A stretch of DNA of 16,241 bases from an uncultured Actinomyces sp. GTDB lineage: Bacteria > Actinomycetota > Actinomycetes > Actinomycetales > Actinomycetaceae. Below the pieces are notes generated by a model. That model was not told the DNA's origin and made no database searches. It saw only the letters and a program-made list of their open reading frames with translations. The stretch lies in NCBI GenBank assembly GCA_900541895.1, contig UWSI01000038.1, positions 1-16,241 of the forward strand. The letters run 5' to 3'. Shown one piece after another: positions 1-10,500 of this stretch. A program made the position numbers and the translations under genes. Position 1 is the stretch's first letter; every line of letters starts with the position of its first letter.

Positions 1-258
1 GTGGCGGCCTCGGCAGCTTCGCGCAGTGGCCACAGCTCGCTGCCGCCTCGTCGGGTGCGCTCGTACGCGGCTGCGAACGATGCTCCTCAGGCGAACTCCC
101 ACGCTCAGCAGGCTCCTCAAAGCACTACACAGCCCACTGCTCAAGCCAAGCAGGCTCCGGTTCTTCCTCAGCTCAAGCCTGCCGAGTTCGTCCCCGGAAC
201 AGCCGGGATTGTTGTTCGTACACGTGCGTCAAAACACGGAAGGACCACTCAGGAGTAG
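1..258 (+). CDS. 3' end of an unidentified gene (Ala/Gln/Pro-rich C-terminal tail)
   Basis: An open frame runs from the first base to a TAG stop at 256-258. The GTG at position 1 is simply where the window opens, so the true start probably lies upstream. The 85 visible residues are rich in Ala, Gln, Pro and Ser. They begin with a basic Ser/Arg segment, pass through repeated Gln-Ala-Pro-like runs (roughly residues 28-60), and end in a short basic tail. There is no transmembrane segment and no recognisable catalytic motif. It looks like a disordered C-terminal tail of a larger protein, and I cannot assign a function. Codon use resembles the neighbouring real genes, and the frame ends 43 bp before a strong hairpin, both consistent with a genuine gene end. 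It converges on bioY. Confidence 0.55.
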   Translation: MAASAASRSGHSSLPPRRVRSYAAANDAPQANSHAQQAPQSTTQPTAQAKQAPVLPQLKPAEFVPGTAGIVVRTRASKHGRTTQE

Positions 259-300
259 TCCGACCTTGAGGGAAGCCCGAAACGCTTCTCATCAAACAAT

Positions 301-341
301 ATGGGTGTGGCCCGCGCACAATGTCCGCGGGCCACACCCAT
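301..341. terminator. Strong bidirectional intrinsic terminator between convergent genes
   Basis: A perfect 16-bp inverted repeat (301-316 pairing with 326-341) with a 9-nt loop (317-325) sits in the 103-bp gap between two converging genes. The stem is GC-rich (core GGGTGTGGCCCGCG). Read leftward, the hairpin is followed by a short T-rich stretch (TATTGTTTG), so it fits best as the terminator of the birA-bioY operon, 20 bp beyond the bioY stop. Read rightward the T tract is poor, so termination of the upstream rightward gene is less certain. Confidence 0.85.
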
Positions 342-361
342 CAAAACTGTCGACGTGGTCT

Positions 362-976
362 TTATCGATCGAGTCCCACGTGGCCGACCGCCTTCCACAG
401 GCTTCCAATCACAGCCGCCCCTGCGATTGCCTTAATGATTCCGCCCACGATAAAGGGCGTGAACCCTGCATTCATGGTTTGCGCGAAAGACATGGTGACG
501 CCGCCCATGCGGACAACCATCCACATGTAGGGGATGCCGACCAGGAAGGGAACTAGGGTTGCGCCACCAAAGGCCGCAAGAGACAGCCAGAGGTGACGAT
601 CCCATGCGCGTTCAGAGAGCTTTCCGATCAACCATGCAGCCGGAATAAAGCCAATGATGTAGCCAAAAGATGGCTTTGCAAGTGCAGCAAGACCGCCACT
701 TGCGGACGAGAACCACGGCACTCCAGCAAGGCCAAGTACCAGATAGGAAAGCAGTGAGAGAGCCCCGCGACGTGCTCCCAGAACAGCGCCGACTAGCAGA
801 ACGCCAAGAGTTTGGCCGGTGATCGGAACAGGCCACATGGGAATGGCGACCTGTGCCAGAGCTCCGACAAGTCCTGCACCCGCAAGAATGGCAAGAGCAT
901 CTCGACGCAGCGATGCGCAACCGAAGTGGTCAGCTAGTACCGGTGAGAAAGTTGATGGAGCCAGTGGTGTCGTCAT
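362..976 (-). CDS. bioY: Biotin transporter S component BioY
   Basis: Membrane-embedded substrate-binding (S) subunit of an energy-coupling-factor biotin transporter. The 204-residue protein is almost wholly hydrophobic, with about six membrane segments, and carries the BioY signature: a PVPITGQTLGVLL stretch near residues 49-61, LGARRGALSLLSYL just after it, and a conserved GG..L..P..GY..GF block near 94-110. I chose ATG 976 over the TTG at 991 because a good ribosome site (GAAAGGA, 983-989) lies 6 nt before it and inside the longer version. It follows acpS by 11 nt, and that ribosome site overlaps the acpS stop, so the two genes are probably coupled. No bioM or bioN (ATPase and T component) is in the window. 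The protein must use a shared ECF module encoded elsewhere or act alone, as has been reported for some BioY proteins. Confidence 0.93.
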   Translation of the reverse strand: MTTPLAPSTFSPVLADHFGCASLRRDALAILAGAGLVGALAQVAIPMWPVPITGQTLGVLLVGAVLGARRGALSLLSYLVLGLAGVPWFSSASGGLAALAKPSFGYIIGFIPAAWLIGKLSERAWDRHLWLSLAAFGGATLVPFLVGIPYMWMVVRMGGVTMSFAQTMNAGFTPFIVGGIIKAIAGAAVIGSLWKAVGHVGLDR

Positions 977-982
977 GAGAAA

Positions 983-989
983 TCCTTTC
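983..989 (-). promoter_or_regulatory. bioY ribosome binding site overlapping the acpS stop codon
   Basis: GAAAGGA on the minus strand, 6 nt before ATG 976. It overlaps the acpS TGA (990-988). It decides the bioY start, because the longer TTG start at 991 would place this site inside the coding region. Confidence 0.7.
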
Positions 990-1494
990 AAGAATGTGAT
1001 TCAGATTGGTACGCATGAATCCATGCGATCGCGTAGTTACCGTCATGGGATAAAGAAACAAGCCATGTGAGTGAAGCTGAAATCTCGCGTTCTGTTTGCT
1101 CAAGCGCGGTGGCAATTGCTCCGTGGAAGCGCAGCGAAGGGCGCCCCCAGCGGTCATTCACTACTTCGATTTCGGCCCAATCAACCTGGTCGCGCTCAAG
1201 TGGGTCTTCGTGACCGTAGTACAGCGAGGACCAAGCCTTGATGAAGGCCTCTTTCGCTGCCCAGCGAGCCGCAAGAGACTGAATCGAACGCATCGACAGA
1301 CCTGAAGGCAGGCTAGAACTCGAAAGGGCCTCAGAAGCTTCGCAGGCGGATACCTCCTGCTCAGGAGTGAAACGCGCTGCTGCATTCCACTCCCGAGCAG
1401 TGAAGACTTGATGAAATACCGAGCCTTCCTGGCCGAGTTGCTCTCCGAAAGAAGCAACATCGACCAGGTCGACACCGATAGCTGCCGGTTTCAT
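988..1494 (-). CDS. acpS: Holo-[acyl-carrier-protein] synthase (4'-phosphopantetheinyl transferase)
   Basis: Transfers 4'-phosphopantetheine from CoA to the serine of the acyl carrier domain, here most likely Ser1795 of the FAS encoded 8 nt upstream. The N-terminal IGVDLVDV motif (residues 6-13) supplies the metal-binding Asp9. The WAAKEAFIKA motif (78-87) supplies Glu82 and Lys81. A WGRPSL block (116-121) and a C-terminal SLTWLVSLSHDGNYAIAW stretch match the family fold. In fungal FAS this activity is fused to the C-terminus of the synthase. Actinobacterial FAS-I lacks it and uses a separate gene, as here. At 168 residues it is longer than the usual 120-135. The extra length is mainly an Ser/Glu/Ala-rich insertion at about residues 44-70, between the first motif region and the WAAKEA helix. 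The ATG at 1494 is preceded by only a weak ribosome site (ACAGG), so translation may depend on coupling to fas. Confidence 0.93.
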   Translation of the reverse strand: MKPAAIGVDLVDVASFGEQLGQEGSVFHQVFTAREWNAAARFTPEQEVSACEASEALSSSSLPSGLSMRSIQSLAARWAAKEAFIKAWSSLYYGHEDPLERDQVDWAEIEVVNDRWGRPSLRFHGAIATALEQTEREISASLTWLVSLSHDGNYAIAWIHAYQSESHS

Positions 1495-1502
1495 GCCTGT
1501 TC

Positions 1503-4500
1503 TCAGTTCTGAGCTTCCTGTGAATCCGAAGCCGCCGATGCGTAGGTGCCATCTGCACCCAAGCGAGCGGAAGGATCCAGAAGCAGGGCAACCTCGGCCT
1601 CGTGAGTGTCGGTTGCCGGAAGGCGACGCCCCTCAATGGGAATGAAGAGCTCCGCGTGCCCGATCATTCCCTGCTCCAGGTGACGACGTCCCTCTTCCAA
1701 ACGCTTCTGGGCACGTTCACGCCACTGAGCCAGAGCGGACTCGCCACGTTCGGCACGCAGCGCAGCCTCAAAGGCAGCGGGGTGAACAAGGACGACCATC
1801 GCGGCGATGTGGCCAAAGCCCAGAGAGGTCAGGACACCGGCGCGGACGGGCGAAGCGGACATATCCAGCGGCTGACGCAGCCACAGGAGCGGCATCCACT
1901 GAGCCATTTCCGGATCCAAGCAATCCAGAGAGCGGTTTGCCGGGATTTCCTGGCGGCGGAAGATATCGATGAGGCCCGCTGCTTGGAAGAGCGCAGCGCC
2001 ACCCTTTGCGTGACCGGTCAGGGTCTTCTGCGATACGACATACAGCGGGTTGCCCGCTGAACGTCCAAGTGCCGCCGACAGGCGCGAGTGGAGCTCGGCC
2101 TCGTTCGGGTCATTCGCACGGGTCGACGTGTCGTGCTTGGAGACAACCGCGATATCGTCCGCACTCAGTCCGAGGTCCTCAAGTGAGCGAGCCAGTGCAG
2201 AATTGCGACCACCGCGTGCTGCCGCCAAGGCTCCGAGGCCGGGGGCGGGGATCGAGGTGTGCGCACCGTCTGCAAAGGAACGTGCGTAGGCGACAACCGC
2301 TTGGACCGGCAGGCCCAGATCCGCTGCGATATCGCCGCGGGTCACCAGCAGGGTGCCACCGCCAGCGGCCTCGAGGAAGCCTGCACGACGACGATCTCCG
2401 GCGCGAGAGAAGTGGCGCGGAGTGATTCCACGGGCTTCAAGCGCTGCGGACTCGGCGGTCGCGTTCATGTTGCCAAAGCCGGTCAGCGATTCGACCGAGA
2501 TATCGTCGATACCGCCGGCGACAACGAAGTCGGACTTGCCCAGGCGAATCTTGTCGACGGCTTCCTCGATGGAAACCGCGGCAGTTGCGCAGGCACCCAC
2601 CGAGTGGATCATCTGGCCGTAGCCGCCAATGAAGGACTGCATGGTGTGTGCGGCCACGACATTGGGCAGAGCCTCTTGAAGGATGTCCTGTGGACGATCC
2701 TCACCCAGGAAGCGCGAGAGGAAGACGTGGCGCAGGGACTCCATGCCACCGATACCCGTGCCCTGTGTCGAGGACACATCCGCGGGGTGGACGGCCTGCA
2801 GGAGTTCAGCGGGGGAGAAGCCCGAAGAGATGAAGGCATCCACTGCGGTGACCAAGTTCCACACAGCGATGCGGTCGAGGGCCTCGACCATGGAAGCGGG
2901 AATGCCCCACTGAGCCGGATCGAAGTCTTTGGGGATCTGGCCGCCGACCCTGCGGGTCAGGGTTGCTCGCGCGGGGACCTGGACGGGGGAACCAGCGGAC
3001 TTGGTGACGTGCCACGTACCGTTTTCTTCCCAGATCGTCGTGTGCGAAGGATCTGCCAAGACGTAGTCTTCGGCTTCAGCCTTCGTGTCCACGGTGAAGG
3101 TCTGCTCGGAGGTCAAGAAGACCGTCCTCACGTCATTCGAACCGCAGTCAACCATGTTTGAATCGTCGTTGAAGCGACGGATACCCGATCGGGCCACGAC
3201 CTCATCGCGGAAACGATCGTAGATCTCGGCTTCGTCAACCGGTGCGCCAGAAGCGTCATACCAGCCGGGCTGCGGGCTATCGGACCAGTTGATGAGCTTC
3301 ATCATCCAGGCCATCTCTAGGACGCCGGCAGCGGTCAGATCAAAGTCCTGACCGAATTCGGCCTCTTCGCGGGTACGTCCCGAACCCCAGGTGCCAATTT
3401 CACCGGTGCCGACAATGACGATCTGATCGCGCAGTTGCGCGCGAGGAGTTGCCCACTCGATCGGTGCAGCCAGTGAAGGAACAACCGGGTTGGGCAGGGC
3501 CCGCAGGGTTGCGTGCTTCTCTACCTGAGATTCCTGTGCCGAGGCCATCGCCTGCTCGCGTGCCTGGCGAGCCAGTGCGGGAAGGTCAAGCCCCGCCTCG
3601 GCCAAGCCGCCGGTCAGGTCGGCGTGAACAGGAGCCTGAGCAGCCTGCTCGCGGACCTCGCGGGTGAGGAGCTGGGCGAGTTCGCCGGCGATTTCTTCGG
3701 TCGTGTAGACGTGTACACCTGCCGCCTCAGCCGCGGGAACCAGGATGTCGTTTCCGCCCATGAGGGAGGTGCCCTGAACCCAACCGATCAGTGGGTGAGC
3801 AATGCTCGTGCGCGTCGGCCAACCGGACTCGTGCTCCCACTTGGTTGCAATCGCGTCGAAGGCTGCCTTCGCTTCGCCATATGCACCGTCGCCACCGAAG
3901 ATTCCGCGGTTGGGTGAACCGGGAAGCAAGATGTGCGTGCGGTGGTTGGGAGCCGTGTCTGCACGCAAGCCGGACAGCAGGTGGATTGCGCGTTCGACGC
4001 TCCACAGAAGCAGGCGTTCTTGAGCAAGCGCACCCTGAGGATCCGAACCAACGGTTCCGGAGACGCGAGGTGCGGCGAAGGGAACGAAAATATCGGGAAG
4101 AAGCGCAGGTTTGACGACCTCGGTTGTCGCCCCGTGCGTCTCGGTCTGTTCGCTACCAACCCAGGAGATCAGCGCATCAACATCACGGAAGGACGCCATG
4201 TTTGCGGGGACGACCCACAGGGTTGCGCCGATTGCGGCGTGCGTGCGGTACAGCTCCTTGGCGAATGCCAGTCGTGCATCGTTAACTCGCGATGAGGTCA
4301 TGATGACGGTTGCGCCACCGGCAAGAAGCTCGCCTACGACTGCGGCCGCAATCGAGTGGGGGGCAGCTCCGGTAACAAGTGCGACGTCTCCAGCGAAGCG
4401 GCCTTCAGCTGTCTCAAGAGCAGCGTGGGCGACGCGGGCGAAGTAGTCCTTGAGACCTGCGTCCGAGGTGTTGGCGCTGTACCACTTCGCCAGTTCACTC

Positions 4501-7500
4501 AGCGATTGTCCTGCACCGCGTAGGCGTTCAGGCGCAAGGCTTTCAGTGGAAGCAGCACCGGCAAAGATGCGGGCGAGGTCTTCACGAGCAGTTGCCCAAC
4601 GGTCGTCAAGGAGGACCGCGCGGCCTTCATCAAAGGCGGGGCGCACGGAGGCTTCCCAATTTGCTCCAAGTTCGGCCTCAACAGCCGCGATCAGAGCGGA
4701 GGAATCTTCGCTCTCCACTGCTGCGGGGACAGTGGAGATACCCAAAACCTTGAGAATGTCGCGTGCTTGGTTGGCCAAGATCCCACGCTCACCGAGGATG
4801 CGATCTTCCAGGTCGCGCAGAGCAACAGAATCAACGACCTCACCGCTGGCGCCTCCACCGGAGCTTGGACGCGAGAGCGTCAATCCCTCACGTGCTGCGA
4901 TCAAAGCTAGAGCCTGATCGATGAGAGCTGAAGCATCCTTTGCAGAGGAGACCGAGCCCGGCAGAGTCGAGAGGCTACCACCGCGAATTGAGTCACCTTC
5001 ACGGGTGCCCAGCAGGATTTCTGCATTCACGCGTGCGGCCCACTGTTCACTCAGGTCCCAATTGTCCTTGACGTAACCGGTTGTGAAGCTCGCGGGAAGA
5101 CCAGCAGAACCGAAGATCTTGCGCAGCTTGGAGTTGATTGCGTCGCTGAGGACCGGGCCAAAAGGTGTGTAGCTGGGGACCAGAGTGTCGATGGTCGCGA
5201 AGAGATCGCCCATCGATGCTTCGGCCGCACCTTCGATAGTCGAGAGCGAGAGCTCAGCGGCCATGTCCATGAGCAGCTGGTTGCGCTTTGATGACACGCC
5301 ATTTGTCAGGGTTTCGACAGTGTCAGAGGCATCGATCTGCTCGGTGAGGAGCTTGTTCGAGAAGGCGAGAAGAACGCGGATAGCATCCGAGGCCGAGAGC
5401 GGGAGTTCCGGCATGGTTCCGCTTGCCGCAGCCGCGGGGGCTGGCGCCGGGGCTGCGCTTGGTGCTTCGGCCGCAGGAGCGCTTGCCGCGGGAGCTTCCG
5501 CTGCCGAGGCGTTGCTTTCGGGTGCAGAGGGAGTAGCCTCGTCGCTGGGCGCCGACGCATCGGATTGTGCGCGTTCGGGCTGAGCGACCGCGTCCTCGTT
5601 GCGGGCACGTGCGGCGTCGCGCTCGACGTTCAGCACATCGATATTTGTCTGCGCGAACTTAGGCTGTGAAAGCGTCCGCGAAGCCATGTTTGCCAGGGTC
5701 GGCGAGGATGCCAAACCGATCTCAATCACGCGCTCAACGCCCAGGCCCTGCGGGGGAGCGCTGAAGAGCAGATCCTGAGTCTCAATCCAGCGAACCGGCG
5801 AAGCAAACTGCCACGAGAGGAGCTCGATGAGCAGGGTACGTGCGGTGGCCTGCGGATGAGCGATCGATTCTTCCCAATTGTCGACGATCTTTTGAGTTGC
5901 CTCAGAGGGAACAACGTCAAGGATCGACTGGGCAAAATCTCGGGTGAGTTCGAAGGGGCGAGCAACCAAGTTCGGGATGTAGCGTCCTTCGAGAACCTCA
6001 AGGTTAATGTCCTGGGGAAGCAAAGAATCGAGCTTGTCGCGGAAGGCCGGGACACCAGCGCGCAGGCGCGAGGAGTGGAAAGGAACATCGATTCCGGGGA
6101 TCATGATGAGCGCTCGGCGACCACCGTGTTCGCGGGCACGCTGTGCGGTGTCCTCTTCCAAGGCTTTCAGACCGGCGACTGTTCCAGCAACCGAGTACTG
6201 AGAACCAGCCAGGTTGTAGTTGACAATCTCCAAGAATTCGCCGGACTTTTCAGCGATCGAGGCCACGTAGTCGCGGACCTCTGCGTCGCCCATACCGAAT
6301 TGGTTGGGGCGGAGAGCTCCCATTGCGTAGTTCGATCGACCCTGTGCGTCGCGTTCGACCAAGTGGTGCATGGCTGAACCGCGCTGGAACACGATTTCCA
6401 AAACCTGCTCGAGGGGGAAGATCCGTGCGTAGGCGGAGAGGGCGGTGTACTCGCCCAAAGAGTGTCCCGCGTAGAAGGAGTGATCCACAAGGGCGTTTTC
6501 CGTGCGGAGTTCCTCGGTCTGGGCGTAGGCCAGAGTTGCCAGAGCGACCTGGGTGAATTGCGTGAGGTTGAGGACGCCCTTGGGGTGGCGGAAGACCTCG
6601 TTGCCGACGCGAAGTTCGGTCGGGTTTGTACGAACAATGGTCTCGATGGAGAAGCCCAGTGCCTTGCGAGTATGAGCATCGGCTTGCGCCCATACCGCGC
6701 GAGCGGTTGAGCTCATGTGCTCCAAGCCCATCATCTTTCGCTGGATACCCTGACCGGGGTAGACATAGGCGGTGCGGGGTGCGCGAGTGAGTGCACGCGC
6801 GATGGAGACGACCTCATCGCCAATTCGGCATGTAGCTTCAAGGACCAATTCGCCACCGATACGACCCACGCGCTCAATGGTGATATCCACGATGTCCGAG
6901 AGCTGAACCATGCCGAACATGCGGTAGGACCATGCTTCAATCTCGACCTCGGGCATGTCAACGGAGCGAATGACGCCCAGTCGATCAGGGCTGTCAACCG
7001 GCTGAGTTGAGTGAGCGCACAGCAGATGCTGAACGGTCGCGGACAACCACATTCCGTGAACCAGCGGAGCTGAAAGGCCAGAAAGGCGTGCAGCAGCGTA
7101 GGAGGTGTGAATGGGGTTGAAGTCTCCGGAAACAATGGCGAAGGCCGTCATGTTTTCGGGAGCCTGAACGCGCACGTGACGCAGGAAGGAACGCGGTGTG
7201 TCCGTGTAGGAATCTGCGACCTCGGGTGCCGGTGCGGGCGGCTGGGTTGAAGCAATCCGGCCTCGGATAGCGAAACGCTCAACCAAGCGTGCAAAAACTG
7301 TGCCCCCAGCACTCAACTCAAGTTCGACGCGCACCACGCGACCTGCCGAAGACTCGGCAAGCTCAGCGCAGCGTCCCACGACCTCGACGCGGGTTCCAAA
7401 AGCGGGAAGCGGAGCATCGAGGAAGATCGAGTGGTCGAGGTGAACGGCATTGACCAGACCTTCAATGACAGGCACGCCCTGGTACATTGCCGAGCCCAGT

Positions 7501-10500
7501 GCGGCGTAAATCGCGGGCCAGCAGGGGCCGACCAGCGCATCGGGCACTCCCGAGGCCAGCTGTGTCGACAGCGCACCACCGGTTACCGCTCCGTGAGCGT
7601 AGCCCAGGTTCTCGGTGAAGGTGAAGGAATCGTGAACCGTGCCAAAACCTTCGCCGGGGATAACAGCGGGCATCTTCTCAATGCGGTCGCCATTCACGCT
7701 CGTCGTTCCCACTCCGGCAGCGCCGGCAAGCAGATCGTAAGCGGTCACGGACAGTCGTGACATGTCAACAACCGGGTAAGCGCCGGTCATGCACGCGCTG
7801 GAGAGAAGAACGGGGATGTCGATGTACTCAACTGAGTGGTGAGAGCTATTCGGGGTCTCATCCCACATTGAATCGCAGTGGATGCGAATCGAATAGCCGC
7901 CCTCATCGTGAAGGATTTCCGTGGCCTCGACCGAGGTGTAGGCCGGGTTATCGACCAGGTTGCCCGCCCACTGGATGTGGGAAATTTCCCGCAGGAACGA
8001 GGCCGCGTCAGTCAAATCGTGGAAACGAGACCAGACCTGGGGAACACGCGCGTCGTCTGTGGAGACGGCATCGACGACAGCCTGCTCGAAACGGGCAAAC
8101 ATTTCACCGATGGGCTCATCAACGCGATCAATTCCGGCAACCGAACGGGGGCCGGGGATGATGCGGACTGCGTCTGCATCGAAACGTGCATCTTGGGACT
8201 GCCAGAGTGTGTCGGTTCCCCACCAGCGAGCAAGATCGCCGTCCAGAACGGGAACGAAAGGCATGGGCTTGTGGTGCTTGCGGCACAGGACCGGGAACCA
8301 TGCGACATCGGCGGGAATGACGCGGGTGGTCTCAGCCTGAGGGTAGGCCTCGAGCAGGCGGGCCAAAGCGGCCTGTCCGTCTTCAAGATCATCGCGGCTT
8401 TCAAAAAGCGTGGGGATATCACCGTGGTCGGCCGGGTTCAAGCGGGACTCAATACGGTGGAAGAGATCCAGAGCGCGATCCGTCCAGGTCCAATCTGCCC
8501 AGGGGTAGGACAGATCAATGACGCGGCGCGCCCAATCGGCGTAGGTCATTTCAGAGAGCTCACCGAAGTAGGGCTTCGCAGTCTTGTTCATGGCCTCAAT
8601 GAGTTCATCGCGGTGTGCGTCGATGGACTCCTGGTCGGAGCCGACCTCGTGAATGAGGCGTGAAGCGCGAGCGGAGGAGTTCTCAATCTCGTGCATGTCC
8701 GCATTCAGGTGGGACAAACCGGAGGTCATGCCACCGCGCACCTGGCCGGTACCGACCCAGCCATCACCGCCAACACCGGGGGTGTCCTTGAGCAGTTGCT
8801 TTACCTGAGGAGAAGTTTCGGCTTCTAGTGTCGCCATCGAGGCCGTACCGACCAGAACAGCATCGACGGGCATCGGTGCTGAGCCCAGATCGACGGACCA
8901 CTGTCCGGTGATGTAACGAGCGGCATCTGCTGCCGAACCAATACCGCCGCCAACAGCAAGAACAAGGTTGGGCGTACGACGGATTTGTGCGTAGGTAGCC
9001 AAGAGCAGATCGTCGAGGTTTTCCCATGAGTGGTGGCCACCAGAGTGGCCGTCTTCCACCTGAATAATCAGGGTCTGATCCGGGTTTGCTTGTGCAATAC
9101 GGACGACCTGTTCGATCTGCTCGACGGTTCCGGGCTTCAGGCACAGGTATTCGAAGCCATCGGCGCGTAACTGGGCGATCAGCTCGCGGGCCTCATCCAA
9201 TTCGGGGATACCGGCGGCGATCGTCACCGCATCGATGGGAGCACCTGCGCGGCGGGCCTTGGGAACAATTCGGTTGACACCGAATTGAAGGTTCCACATG
9301 AAACGATCAAAGAACATCGTGTTGAATCCCGCGCTGCGGCCGGGTTCAAGGAGCTTTTGAAGCTCAAGACGGTGCTCGGTGAAGACTTCTTCGGAGTACT
9401 GGCCGCCACCGGCCATTTCTGCCCAGTGACCAGCGTTTGCGGCTGCAGCAACAATACGAGGCCCGACGGTCGTGGGAGTCATACCCGGAAGGATGATGGG
9501 GGAGCGTCCCGTCAAACGGGTGAATGCCGTTGAAACCACGCGGCGTCCGTCGGGAAGAGCAACGACCTTGGGAGCGAACTGTGACCAGTCTGCGGCCGCT
9601 TCGATTGACGAACCTTCTTCATCGAGTTCGGTGCGGCGCGATGCGGTCGATGCATCGACGATCTGTGCGCCGGTTCCATCTAGGAGATCCTGGGTCAGTC
9701 GGGTGAGCATATTCGAAGGCCCAAGATCAATGAAGGTCTTCACGCCCTGGTTGAGGGCTGAGGAAATCGCTGCAGACCAGTCATCGCGCTCAACGAGGAT
9801 TGCGCGGGCAACGCGCTCGGCCTCGGCATCATCAATTCCGTGACCGGCTGCTGCCAAGCTCCGTGCCCACGAAGTGACCTGCGCGACTGCTTCCTCCAAC
9901 AGGGGTGAATGGAAGGGGGCCGAGACAGGCAGAAACTCGACGATTGCCTCAAGAGGAGTGCCGCCGGTCAGGTGCTCGTCCAAAGCGCGGTTTGAGGCTG
10001 CAACCTGTGCCTCAAGCTGGCGACGGCAGGCGTTAAGATCACCCGGACGACCGGAAAGAACGACGGAACGCGGGCCGTTGACAACGGCCAGGGAAACGGG
10101 AGAACCCTCAACGGCCTCGGTAATCATCGAGGCCGGAAGTCCGCGAACGGAAAGCATCGGGGTTGCTTCACCCAAGTTGGTCGCGCCCAAACGGATGCTG
10201 ACCGATTGCGCAGCGGCACCGATGAGCACTGCGAGGGCTAGCACGTGGGTGAGGCGCTGGTCATCGCGGGCGATCCATGCACGGGCAACCTCGGCGCCCA
10301 AGATGCCTTGGGAATGACCGAGCAGCAAGGGGGAAGTCGTGTGGACATCCAACTGGGTTGCATCGAGATCTGCCAAAGCTGCTAGCTGAGCCAAGGTGAT
10401 ACCCGGCACTGAGACGGAGGCGGAGCGGTCCAGAGGAAGGTCCTCAGCGTTGCCGTCCAGAAGAGCGTTCAGGCGCTCCAATGAACCGGGTGCGCTGGTT

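Noticed and set aside
2259..3161. A 300-codon rightward open frame opposite the ketosynthase region of fas
   Set aside because: It is antisense to a strongly conserved domain with intact catalytic residues, has no recognisable motif, and arises from codon bias on the other strand.
7878..8663. A 261-codon rightward open frame opposite fas between the enoyl reductase and dehydratase regions
   Set aside because: It is a shadow of fas with no family features and no plausible start signal.
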